A stretch of DNA of 8,648 nucleotides. It comes from JBOHHM01 sp050725495 (GTDB lineage Bacteria > Pseudomonadota > Gammaproteobacteria > Burkholderiales > Burkholderiaceae_C). Positions within the stretch are counted from its first letter, which is position 1. Each line of letters starts with the position of its first letter. The translations under genes were made by a program, and so were the position numbers. The notes beneath the pieces were generated by a model. It worked only from the letters and a program-made list of their open reading frames with translations. It did not search any database and was not told the origin of the DNA. The stretch covers positions 1 through 8,648 of the forward strand of contig JBOHHM010000127.1 in the NCBI GenBank assembly GCA_050725495.1. Reading direction: 5' to 3'. Positions 1 through 6,406 of the stretch are shown here, in pieces.

Positions 1-150
1 ACCACCCCGTCTTGATTCGTGAGCGGGGTTCCTTAAGCTGCGGGACCGCTATTTTGCGCCCGCCGGCTCGCGGTGCAAGCCGGGCCAGGCGCCCAAGCCC
101 GGGGAATGGTGCATTTGTTGCACCGCAGCAACTGCGATTCCACTAAAACT
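1..150. other. Non-coding region downstream of gshA
   Basis: I see no convincing gene in these 150 bases. Read in the gshA direction, the stop codon is followed by two short adjacent hairpins: CGCAG-caa-CTGCG at 124-136 and GGTGCA-tttgt-TGCACC at 108-124. Neither is followed by a T-run, so a Rho-independent terminator is not supported. A further interrupted hairpin, ACCCCG (4-9) with CGGGGT (24-29), lies near the left edge. A minus-strand TTGCAC (73-78), 16 bases from CAAAAT (51-56), could be a weak promoter for a gene beyond the left edge. The only minus-strand ATG (112-114) opens a 21-codon frame without a ribosome-binding site, which I do not call. Confidence 0.5.
115..131. promoter_or_regulatory. 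Imperfect palindrome TTGTTGC-ACC-GCAGCAA, possible repressor operator
   Basis: The 17-bp sequence TTGTTGCACCGCAGCAA has arms that match at six of seven positions around a three-base centre. It resembles the TGC-rich CTGC-N3-GCAG type of site described for PhaR, the regulator of phasin and polyhydroxyalkanoate genes, with one base differing. It lies beyond the gshA stop codon, so it would control a gene off the left edge, read leftwards. The function is a guess from motif shape. It could equally be part of an RNA hairpin at the gshA 3' end. Confidence 0.25.
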
Positions 151-1446
151 TTAGTCGTAAATCTCGGCATCCGGGTCGGTCGCTTCGAGCTCGTAGCTGC
201 CCGCCAGCATGGCCAGCCGGGCGATCACGCCATACATGTAGAAGCGGTTGGGCGCGCTGGCGCCGGGTTTCACGCCGAGCTGAGGCAAGTGCGTACTCTC
301 AGCGAATGCCAAGGGCACAAAGCTGGCACCCGGTGCGTTGAGGTTTTCGTCGATGCCGCGCTCGGCGTGCACGCGGTAAAAGCCGCCGACCACGTAGCGG
401 TCCATCATGTAGACCACGGGCTCGGCGACGGCGTCGTTCATGCGCTCGTTGGTCAGCACGCCCTCCTGGATGATGACGTCGCTGACAGCCTGGCCGTCCT
501 TGATCACGCTCATCTTGTTCTTGGTCTTGCGGTTCAGCGCCTCCAGGTCCTTGGCGTCGCGCACCGTCATAATGCCCATGCCGTAGGTGCCGTTGTCGGC
601 CTTGACCACGACGAAGGGCTTCTCGTTGATGCCGTATTCCTTGTACTTGCGCCGGATCTTGTGCAGCAGCGCATCGACATTGCTGCTCAGGCAGTCCATG
701 CCGGTGCCCTCGGCGAAATTGACTTCGCCGCATTTGCCGAACATCGGGTTGATCAGCCAGGGGTCGATGCCCAGCAGCTTGCCGAAGCGCTTGGACACGT
801 CTTCGTAGCTCTGGAAATGCTTGCTCTTGCGCCGCACCGACCAGCCCGCGTGCAGCGGCGGCAGCAGGTACTGCTCGTGGATCTCTTCGAGGATGCCGGG
901 GGTGCCGGCCGTGAGGTCGTTGTTGAGCAGGATGGTGCAGGGGTCGAAGTCCTTTAGGCCCAGGCGGCGCTGGTTGCGCACCACCGGCTCCAGCGTGACC
1001 TGCTCGCCATTGGGCAGGTCGATCGTGGTCGGCTCCTTGATCTCGGGGTTGATCGAGCCCACGCGCACATTGAGCCCGGCCATGTGAAAAATGCGCTGGA
1101 GCTGCACCACGTTGCTCAGGTAGAAGGTGTTGCGCGTGTGGTTCTCGGGGATCACCAGCAGGTTGCGCGCCTCGGGGCAGATCTTCTCGATCGCGGCCAT
1201 CGCGGCCTGGACCGCCAGCGGCAGCATCTGCGGCGTCAGGTTGTTCCAGCCGCCGGGGTAGAGGTTGGTGTCCACCGGCGCGAGCTTGAAGCCGGCGTTG
1301 CGGATGTCGACCGAGCTGTAGAACGGCGGCGTATGCTCCATCCACTCCAGCCGGAACCAGCGCTCGATGGCGGGCATGGAGTCAAGAATGCGTTGCTCGA
1401 GTTCGTTGATCGGACCTGTAAGCGCTGTGATGAGATGCGGAACCAT
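151..1446 (-). CDS. gshA: Glutamate-cysteine ligase, Acidithiobacillus-type GshA
   Basis: This 431-residue protein is predicted to catalyse the first step of glutathione synthesis, the ATP-dependent joining of glutamate and cysteine into gamma-glutamylcysteine in the cytoplasm. It belongs to the form first defined in Acidithiobacillus ferrooxidans and common in betaproteobacteria, not the E. coli GshA family, and its length is normal for that form. Visible conserved blocks are NLYPGGWNNLTPQ (61-73), IPENHTRNTFYLSNV (99-113), INPMFGKCGEVNFAEGTGMD (232-251) and the glycine-rich VVVKADNGTYGMGIM (279-293). The last looks like an ATP-grasp nucleotide-binding segment (inference). The ATG at 1446 fits the family N-terminus, with a modest AGAGGG ribosome-binding site about six bases upstream. 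A gap of 105 bp from proA contains a plausible promoter. gshB, its usual partner, is not in the window and may lie beyond the left edge. Confidence 0.93.
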   Translation of the reverse strand: MVPHLITALTGPINELEQRILDSMPAIERWFRLEWMEHTPPFYSSVDIRNAGFKLAPVDTNLYPGGWNNLTPQMLPLAVQAAMAAIEKICPEARNLLVIPENHTRNTFYLSNVVQLQRIFHMAGLNVRVGSINPEIKEPTTIDLPNGEQVTLEPVVRNQRRLGLKDFDPCTILLNNDLTAGTPGILEEIHEQYLLPPLHAGWSVRRKSKHFQSYEDVSKRFGKLLGIDPWLINPMFGKCGEVNFAEGTGMDCLSSNVDALLHKIRRKYKEYGINEKPFVVVKADNGTYGMGIMTVRDAKDLEALNRKTKNKMSVIKDGQAVSDVIIQEGVLTNERMNDAVAEPVVYMMDRYVVGGFYRVHAERGIDENLNAPGASFVPLAFAESTHLPQLGVKPGASAPNRFYMYGVIARLAMLAGSYELEATDPDAEIYD

Positions 1447-1479
1447 ACGGCCCTCTGGCGGTTGGAATATCTGACTGCA

Positions 1480-1508
1480 ATTGTAGGATTTAGGGCCGGC
1501 AGCGTCGA
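1480..1508 (-). promoter_or_regulatory. Candidate sigma-70 promoter of gshA
   Basis: On the minus strand, TCGACG (1508-1503, four of six matches to TTGACA) is separated by 17 bases from TACAAT (1485-1480, five of six matches to TATAAT). The -10 box ends 33 bases before the gshA ATG, a sensible leader length. This lies in the 105-bp proA-gshA gap, which is AT-richer than its surroundings, so gshA probably has its own promoter. The call is made by eye. Confidence 0.5.
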
Positions 1509-1551
1509 TTGCAAGAGGGCCCGGCGGCCTGCTGGCCCCCCCGGCGAACCC

Positions 1552-2853
1552 TCAGGTCCGGACCTCGCCCTGGCCCAGCACCACGTATTTCAGCGAGGTC
1601 AGGCCTTCGATGCCAACCGGGCCGCGGGCGTGGAACTTGTCGGTCGAAATGCCGATCTCGGCCCCCAGGCCGTATTCGAAGCCGTCGGCAAAGCGGGTGC
1701 TCGCGTTGACCATGACGCTGGCCGAATCGACCTCGCGCAGAAAGCGCTGGGCATGGACATGGTCGCGCGTCAGGATCGCGTCGGTATGGTGACTCGAATA
1801 GCGGTTGATGTGGGCAATCGCTTCGTCCACGCCGGCCACGACCTTGATGCTGATGATGGGCGCCAGGTATTCCTCGTACCAGTCCTGCTCGGTGGCGGCG
1901 ACGAGTTTGGCACCGGCCTCGATCCGCCCGGCCTCAACGGCATGGCTCAAAATGGCGCCGGCCTCGGCGTCGCAGCGCATCTCGACACCCTTGGCCGCAT
2001 AGATGGCCCCGATTTTCGGCAGGAACTCGGCCGCGACGCCGCGCGCCACCAGCAGGCCTTCGCTGGCGTTGCAGGGGCTGTATTTCTGGGTCTTGGCGTT
2101 GTCGGCGACCTTGACCGCCATCGCGATGTCGCAGGGATCGTCGACATAGGTGTGGCAGTTGCCGTCCAGGTGCTTGATGACCGGCACCTTGGCCTCGCGG
2201 CTGATGCGCTCGATCAGGCTCTTGCCGCCGCGCGGAATGATCACGTCGACATACTGGGGCATCGCGATCAGCTGGCCCACGACCTCGCGGTCGGTGGTTT
2301 GCACCAGCTGCTCCGCCTCGGCCGGCAGGTCCGACTCGGCCAGGGCCTGTTGCACCAGCCTGGCCAGGGCCTTGTTCGACTCGATCGCCTCGGAGCCGCC
2401 GCGCAGAATACAGGCGTTGCCGCTCTTGATCGACAGGCTGGCGGCCTCGATGGTCACGTTCGGCCGGCTCTCGAAAATCATGCCGAAGACGCCGATCGGC
2501 ACCCTCATCTGCCCCACGCGGATGCCGCTGGGCTGCTGCTTCAGGCCGATGATCTCGCCGATCACGTCCGCCATGGCGGCCAGCTGCTCGCAGCCCAGGG
2601 CCACGGTTTCGATGATCTGGGGCGTGAGTTTGAGGCGGTCGACCATGGGCGCGCTCAGGCCGGCGGCGCGGGCGCGCTCTATGTCCTTGGTGTTTTCCCC
2701 CTGCAACGGCTGCAGGTTGTCCCGCAGCAGCCGGGCCAGGGCGCGCAATGCTTTGTTTTTTGTAGCAGCATCCGACCGTGCCATGCAGGCCGCAGCCTGT
2801 CTGGCCTGCAGACCCAGGGTCTGGGTGTATTCCGATACGTTCAGCGCGTTCAT
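1552..2853 (-). CDS. proA: Glutamate-5-semialdehyde dehydrogenase (gamma-glutamyl phosphate reductase)
   Basis: ProA reduces gamma-glutamyl phosphate with NADPH to glutamate-5-semialdehyde, the second step of proline synthesis. The 433-residue length is slightly above the E. coli form. Recognisable blocks are VPIGVFGMIFESRPNVT (118-134), SGNACILRGGSEA (144-156), IPRGGKSLI (206-214), the catalytic cysteine C261 in TQKYSPCNASEGLLV, VNASTRFADG (382-391) and HARGPVGIEGLTSLKY (408-423). The ATG at 2853 gives the normal start. It begins eight bases after the holA stop codon, with a GGAGGGG purine stretch inside the end of holA, 11 bases upstream. That implies co-transcription and perhaps translational coupling with holA. 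Its product is also what the upstream ornithine aminotransferase domain makes from ornithine. Confidence 0.96.
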   Translation of the reverse strand: MNALNVSEYTQTLGLQARQAAACMARSDAATKNKALRALARLLRDNLQPLQGENTKDIERARAAGLSAPMVDRLKLTPQIIETVALGCEQLAAMADVIGEIIGLKQQPSGIRVGQMRVPIGVFGMIFESRPNVTIEAASLSIKSGNACILRGGSEAIESNKALARLVQQALAESDLPAEAEQLVQTTDREVVGQLIAMPQYVDVIIPRGGKSLIERISREAKVPVIKHLDGNCHTYVDDPCDIAMAVKVADNAKTQKYSPCNASEGLLVARGVAAEFLPKIGAIYAAKGVEMRCDAEAGAILSHAVEAGRIEAGAKLVAATEQDWYEEYLAPIISIKVVAGVDEAIAHINRYSSHHTDAILTRDHVHAQRFLREVDSASVMVNASTRFADGFEYGLGAEIGISTDKFHARGPVGIEGLTSLKYVVLGQGEVRT

Positions 2854-2860
2854 AGCCGCA

Positions 2861-3985
2861 TTATCCCCTCCCCCTCTGGGGCAGGGTCAGGGTGGGGCCA
2901 TTGGCGCCCGCATGCCCGCGCCCGCCGTCGGATGGGGAGGCTGAACATTCCAGGCACAGTTGCACAGCCAGCCGGTGCAGCGCCTGCCAGCCGTCGGTCG
3001 GCCAGTCCGGGACTTTCAGGCCCTTGACGATGCCGTCGACCTGGTGCGCGGCCTGGAGCAGATTCGCCAGTGTGGCATCGCTCAGACGCGGCAGCACGCG
3101 CTCGAACAGCCGCTCCTTGGCGCCCCAGATGCGCTGCTCGCGCAGGGCCAGGGGCAGGGGGCGGCCCGCATTCATCGCGTCTTTCACACGCTTGAGCGCG
3201 CGGATGTCCTCGGCCAGCGTGTAGTGCACCAGCACCTCGGCCTCGCCCTCGGCCCTCAATCCGTCGAGCATGCGCTGGGCGCGCGCCAACTGGCCGCCGA
3301 GCACGGCCTCGGACAGCTTGAACACGTCGTAGCGCGCGACATTGAGCACGGCGCTCTCGACCTGGTCGAAACTCAGTTCACCGGCCAGGTACAGCAGGGC
3401 CAGCTTCTGGATTTCCTGGTGCGCGGCCAGCAGGTTGCCCTCCACGCGGTCGGCGAAAAACTGCAGCGTGCGCTGGCCGGCCTCGCCAGCGGCCACGCGC
3501 TGGCCCTGCTGCTGCAGGCGCTGGGCAATCCAGGCCGGCAGGGCGTTGCGCTCCACCGGGTCGACCTGGATCGTGACGCCGCAGCCCTCCAGCGCCGAGA
3601 ACCAGGCGCCAGCCTTGGTCTGCCTGTCCAGCCGCGGCAGCAACACCAGGGTCAGCGTGGCATCGTTGCCCTGCGCGGCCTCGGCGAGCTGCTGCAGGGC
3701 CGGGCTGCCCTCCTTGCCGGGCTTGCCCGAAGGAATGCGGATTTCGACGATCTGCTTGTCGGCGAACAGGCTCAAGGACCCGCCGGCGGCCAGCACCTCG
3801 CTCCAATCGAAATGCGCGCCGGCGACGGTGTGGACCATGCGCTCGGCATAGCCCTGCGCGCGCGCGGCCGCACGGATCGCATCAGCCGCCTCCTGGATCA
3901 GCAGCGGCTCGTCGCCGTGCAGGGTGTAGAGCGATTTCAGCCCGCGTTGCAGGTGTTGGCTGAGTTGGGTGGGGGCAAGCTGCAT
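2861..3985 (-). CDS. holA: DNA polymerase III, delta subunit
   Basis: HolA is the clamp-loader subunit that opens the beta sliding clamp during replication. The protein is 374 residues, about 30 longer than usual. The N-terminal nucleotide-binding-like fold is marked by LYTLHGDEPLLIQEAADAIR (19-38). The segment ADRVEGNLLAAHQEIQKLAL (178-197) and DVFKLSEAVLGG (220-231) are typical of the family, and the C-terminal helical collar domain ends near DWPTDGWQALHRLA (327-340). The last ~25 residues (about 350-374, including GPTLTLPQRGRG) look unlike the family and are encoded by a GC-rich repeat. The ATG at 3985 matches the usual MQL start. holA normally follows lptE directly; here the fusion gene ends 74 bp upstream and an Lrp gene and repeat array separate it from lptE. 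Confidence 0.93.
   Translation of the reverse strand: MQLAPTQLSQHLQRGLKSLYTLHGDEPLLIQEAADAIRAAARAQGYAERMVHTVAGAHFDWSEVLAAGGSLSLFADKQIVEIRIPSGKPGKEGSPALQQLAEAAQGNDATLTLVLLPRLDRQTKAGAWFSALEGCGVTIQVDPVERNALPAWIAQRLQQQGQRVAAGEAGQRTLQFFADRVEGNLLAAHQEIQKLALLYLAGELSFDQVESAVLNVARYDVFKLSEAVLGGQLARAQRMLDGLRAEGEAEVLVHYTLAEDIRALKRVKDAMNAGRPLPLALREQRIWGAKERLFERVLPRLSDATLANLLQAAHQVDGIVKGLKVPDWPTDGWQALHRLAVQLCLECSASPSDGGRGHAGANGPTLTLPQRGRG
2865..2899. repeat. GC-rich REP-like element forming the 3' end of holA
   Basis: The segment is made of C-runs followed by G-runs (for example CCCCCTCTGGGG with a CCCC-tct-GGGG hairpin, then CAGGGTCAGGGTGGGG). It encodes the last residues of HolA, PTLTLPQRGRG. This resembles dispersed GC-rich palindromic repeats of Burkholderiales, whose translations often read LTLPQGEG-like. 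I see no second copy in the window, so the assignment rests on general recognition. It supplies the holA stop region and a purine-rich stretch that may act as the proA ribosome-binding site. Confidence 0.4.
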
Positions 3986-3994
3986 GGGGCCCCA

Positions 3995-4023
3995 AGTTTA
4001 CGCGGCGCCGGGACGACTGGCGA
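3995..4023 (-). promoter_or_regulatory. Weak candidate promoter of holA
   Basis: In the 74-bp gap between the fusion gene and holA, the minus strand has TCGCCA (4023-4018, four of six to TTGACA), 17 bases, then TAAACT (4000-3995, four of six to TATAAT). Transcription would start almost at the holA ATG, giving a leaderless or nearly leaderless message. No good ribosome-binding site precedes the ATG, which fits that idea but also leaves the call uncertain. Read-through from the fusion gene is the alternative. Confidence 0.25.
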
Positions 4024-4059
4024 CTGCTCACCCTTCAGTACTCGCCCGCCACGGACGCC

Positions 4060-6282
4060 TCAAGCCGCCTCGGGCCAGCGCCGCTCGCCCTCGGCCCCGG
4101 TGGCCCGCCCCCGGTACAGGTTGTTGAGTTTGAGCGTGAGGCAGTAGGATGCGCCGCCCGATCGGTTGAACGCGCCCAGCGGCACCACATGAATCCGGTA
4201 GCCACGCGCCTCGAGCTGCTGGCGCAGGGCCGGCGAACAATGGCACATCACGACATCGCGGCCGATGCAGACCGAGTTGACGCCCAGGTGTTCGGCGTCT
4301 TCGGCCGGCGCCTCGATCAGCTGGGCGCCCACCAGCGCCTGGATCTGCGCGCGGCCCTGCTCGCTGAACGCACGGGGGTGGTAGACCACCTCGCCGCCCG
4401 ACAGCAGGCAGAAGCAGGTGTCGAGGTGGTAGAAGCGCGGGTCGACCAGTTCCAGCGACAGCGTGGGAATGCCGAACACCTGTTCGATGGTGTGGTGGGC
4501 CGCGCGGCAGGAGCGCTGGCCGTGGCCCATCCACATCAGGCGCCGGCCGGCGTCGTAGATCGCGTCACCGGCGCCCTCGAAATACACGCCTTCGGGTGTG
4601 CGGTGCAGCCAGTCGATCTCGCCGCGCGCGCGCAGCTGCTCGAACATGCGCTCGCCATGGGCCTGCTCGCCCGCGCGCTCGGCGTTGAGGTAGCGCGCCA
4701 GGATGGCCTTGCCGTCCAGCACGAGGGCGCAGTTGGCGGTGAACACCAGATCTGGCCAGCCGCGCGCCGCCGGCTTGACCACCACCTTGGCGCCCAGCGC
4801 CTCGTAGGTGGCCTTGAGCGCGGCCCAGCCGACATGGGCATCGTGCGACAGCTGCTTGGCATCGAGCGCCCATTGTTCGGGGTTCATCCAGGGGTTGATC
4901 GTGTAGGCCACCTCGAAGAAATCGGGCGGGCTCATCAGCAGGTGCGGCGCGGATTCGTCAGGCTTCACCGGGGCCCCCCGGCTGCGCCGGCGCAGCGCGA
5001 CGGGAACCGCCGGCACGGCCGGAGCCGCTACTGAATTCATAGCAAGCTCCGCCCGCTTTTCAAGGACCACGGCCTCAAAGGCCTCGACCGCCTGGTCGAT
5101 CAGGGCGCGCGTGATGGTCAGCGGCGGCGCAAAGCGGATCACGGTCTCGTGGGTTTCCTTGGACAGCACGCCGCGCCGCGCCAGCCGCTCGACCAGATCG
5201 CGCGCGCTGGCCTGCGCCGGATCGATGTCCACGCCGACCCACAGGCCGCGGCCGCGCACCGCGCGGATCAGCGGCTGGCCCGCCGCTTGCACCGCGCGCA
5301 GCCGCTCCAGCAGGTATTCGCCCAGCGCTGCGCTGCGCGCCACCAGGTTCTCGTCCTCCATCACGCGCAGCGCCTCCAGGCCCACGGCCGCGGCCAGCGC
5401 GTTGCCGCCGAAGGTCGAGCCATGGCTGCCGGGCGTGAACACGTCCATCACGGCCGCGTCGGCCAGGAAGGCGCTGACCGGCAGCAGGCCGCCGCCCAGC
5501 GCCTTGCCCAGGATCAGCCCGTCGGGGCGGATGCCCTCATGCTCGAACGCGAACCAGCGGCCGGTGCGGCCCAGGCCCGACTGCACTTCGTCGAGAATCA
5601 GCAAGATGTTCTGCTGCGTGCACCAGTCGCGCAGCTCGCGGAAAAAACCTTCGGGCGGCAGCACGATGCCGGCCTCGCCCTGGATCGGCTCGACCAGCAC
5701 GGCGCAGCTCTGCGGCGTCGTGGCCGCGCGCACGCTGGCCATGTCGCCAAAGTCGAAGTACTTGAAGCCCGGCGTGAACGGCCCGAAACCGGCGCGGTAG
5801 TCGGGCTCGCTGGAGGCGCTGATCACGGTCGTGGTGCGGCCATGGAAGTTCTGGCGCGCCACGAGGATCTCGGCCCGCTCGTCGGGCAGGCCCTTGACGC
5901 GGTAGCCCCAGCGGCGCGCCGCCTTGATCGCCGTCTCCACCGCTTCGGCGCCGGTGTTCATCGGCAGGGCCCGCTCGAAGCCGGCGCGGGTGCAGAGTTT
6001 TTCGAGGAAGGGGCCAAGCGTCGTGCTGTGGTAGGCGCGCGAGGTGACGGCCACCTTGTCGAGCTGGCGCTGCGCGGCCGCGACCAGGCGCGGATGGAGG
6101 TGGCCGTGGCTCACGGCGGAATACGCACTCATCATGTCGAGGTATTCGCGGCCATCCACGTCCCACACCAGGCAGTCGCGCGCGCGCTCGACCACGACCG
6201 GCAGCGGGTGGTAGTTTTTGGCGCAGAACCTGTCTTCAACCCTCACAAAGTCTTGCGAGTCCGCTCTCTTTTTTGTATCCAT
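4060..6282 (-). CDS. rocD-argZ: Fusion of ornithine aminotransferase and ArgZ/AgrE-like arginine dihydrolase
   Basis: The 740-residue protein has two enzyme halves. Residues ~15-408 are a class III PLP aminotransferase of the ornithine aminotransferase type (ornithine to glutamate-5-semialdehyde): NTGAEAVETAIKAARRWGY (109-127), LDEVQSGLGRTGRW (230-243) with D231, the Schiff-base lysine K260 in LGKALGGGLLPVSA, and HGSTFGGN (287-294). Residues ~447-722 match the amidinotransferase/DDAH superfamily and most resemble cyanobacterial arginine dihydrolase: LLMSPPDFFEVAYTINPWM (448-466, N463), PDLVFTAN (510-517, N517), FEGAGDA (568-574), FYHLDTCF (617-624, H619) and GGASYCLTL (709-717, catalytic C714). 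All expected catalytic residues appear present. The joint is an Ala/Pro/Arg-rich linker (412-446). The ATG at 6282 has a strong AGGAGGAG site seven bases upstream; an ATG at 6354 adds only Arg-rich sequence. A citrulline-, dimethylarginine- or other guanidine-type substrate is possible for the second half. Confidence 0.88.
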   Translation of the reverse strand: MDTKKRADSQDFVRVEDRFCAKNYHPLPVVVERARDCLVWDVDGREYLDMMSAYSAVSHGHLHPRLVAAAQRQLDKVAVTSRAYHSTTLGPFLEKLCTRAGFERALPMNTGAEAVETAIKAARRWGYRVKGLPDERAEILVARQNFHGRTTTVISASSEPDYRAGFGPFTPGFKYFDFGDMASVRAATTPQSCAVLVEPIQGEAGIVLPPEGFFRELRDWCTQQNILLILDEVQSGLGRTGRWFAFEHEGIRPDGLILGKALGGGLLPVSAFLADAAVMDVFTPGSHGSTFGGNALAAAVGLEALRVMEDENLVARSAALGEYLLERLRAVQAAGQPLIRAVRGRGLWVGVDIDPAQASARDLVERLARRGVLSKETHETVIRFAPPLTITRALIDQAVEAFEAVVLEKRAELAMNSVAAPAVPAVPVALRRRSRGAPVKPDESAPHLLMSPPDFFEVAYTINPWMNPEQWALDAKQLSHDAHVGWAALKATYEALGAKVVVKPAARGWPDLVFTANCALVLDGKAILARYLNAERAGEQAHGERMFEQLRARGEIDWLHRTPEGVYFEGAGDAIYDAGRRLMWMGHGQRSCRAAHHTIEQVFGIPTLSLELVDPRFYHLDTCFCLLSGGEVVYHPRAFSEQGRAQIQALVGAQLIEAPAEDAEHLGVNSVCIGRDVVMCHCSPALRQQLEARGYRIHVVPLGAFNRSGGASYCLTLKLNNLYRGRATGAEGERRWPEAA
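5023..5043 (-). repeat. 21-bp GCTA...GCGGCT element at the fusion linker
   Basis: On the minus strand this stretch starts GCTATGAATTCAG and ends TAGCGGCT, and encodes AMNSVAA (residues 414-420) at the start of the inter-domain linker. It matches 15 of 21 bases of 8266-8286 in leuS, in the same reading frame. The GCTA...TAGC arms around the palindrome TGAATTCA resemble short AT-rich elements scattered through Comamonadaceae genomes (from memory, not from a search). The ATG inside it has GGAG six bases upstream, so separate translation of the dihydrolase half is conceivable. Confidence 0.45.
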
Positions 6283-6289
6283 GACAGAT

Positions 6290-6297
6290 CTCCTCCT
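6290..6297 (-). promoter_or_regulatory. Strong ribosome-binding site fixing the fusion-gene start
   Basis: The minus strand reads AGGAGGAG followed by seven bases and the ATG at 6282. It is the best Shine-Dalgarno sequence in the window. It decides between the ATG at 6282 and the upstream in-frame ATG at 6354, which would add a 24-residue arginine-rich stretch atypical of the aminotransferase family. Confidence 0.85.
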
Positions 6298-6384
6298 GGA
6301 GACAAGTCTAGGCCGCCTGCGGCTGCGGCGGCGGTGAAACAGAGGACGGGGCAACGGCTGATCCGGTCGCCAGGGCGGGCTTTT

Positions 6385-6401
6385 ACTTCCGATTCGGAAG
6401 T
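6385..6401. promoter_or_regulatory. Perfect 17-bp dyad, probable operator for the Lrp-type regulator
   Basis: ACTTCCGATTCGGAAGT has two perfect 8-bp arms around one central base. It begins six bases after the stop codon of the regulator gene and lies about 100 bp upstream of the fusion start. Lrp/AsnC proteins bind short dyads near the genes they control, so this is the natural target. A terminator is less likely, because in the transcribed direction the hairpin is followed by AAAAG, not a T-run. Confidence 0.5.
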
Positions 6402-6406
6402 TTGAC

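Larger units (their letters stand above)
6283..6406 (-). promoter_or_regulatory. Leader and probable promoter region of the fusion gene
   Basis: These 124 bases separate the Lrp-type regulator from the fusion gene and are the only place a private promoter for the latter could sit. A -10-like TAGACT is at 6310-6305, but I find no good -35 at the right distance. A GG-N10-GC arrangement (GG at 6364-6363, GC at 6352-6351, ending TTGC) has the spacing of a sigma-54 -24/-12 promoter, with only partial consensus. Neither is convincing alone. The perfect dyad at 6385-6401 lies upstream of both. Confidence 0.3.

Noticed and set aside
108..136. NtrC site and gshA terminator
   Set aside because: The arms GGTGCA...TGCACC are in the opposite order to the NtrC consensus TGCAC-N5-GTGCA, and no T-run follows either hairpin.
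2746..2766. Third copy of the GCTA-type element in proA (GCTACAAAAAACAAAGC, coding ATKNKA)
   Set aside because: It matches the leuS copy at only about 12 of 21 bases, and the K-N residues fall where other ProA proteins have a similar KN segment, so ordinary descent explains it.
1084..3027. Long open frame on the plus strand opposite gshA, proA and holA (647 codons)
   Set aside because: It lies antisense to well-recognised genes, crosses their boundaries, is rich in His/Asp/Gly/Val of the kind produced by reverse reading of GC-rich genes, and resembles no family. The same applies to the plus-strand frames at 73-957, 2960-4147, 5149-6405 and 6527-7900.
6283..6354. Longer fusion protein starting at the ATG at 6354
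   Set aside because: The added 24 residues are Arg-rich and unlike the family, and the ATG at 6282 has a near-perfect ribosome-binding site at the right distance.
6351..6364. Sigma-54 promoter of the fusion gene
   Set aside because: The GG-N10-GC spacing is right and arginine catabolism genes can use sigma-54, but the rest of the consensus is only partly matched, so I mention it in the leader region and do not call it.
6385..6401. Rho-independent terminator of the regulator gene
   Set aside because: In the transcribed (minus) direction the stem is AT/GC mixed and followed by AAAAG, not a T-run, so an operator fits better.
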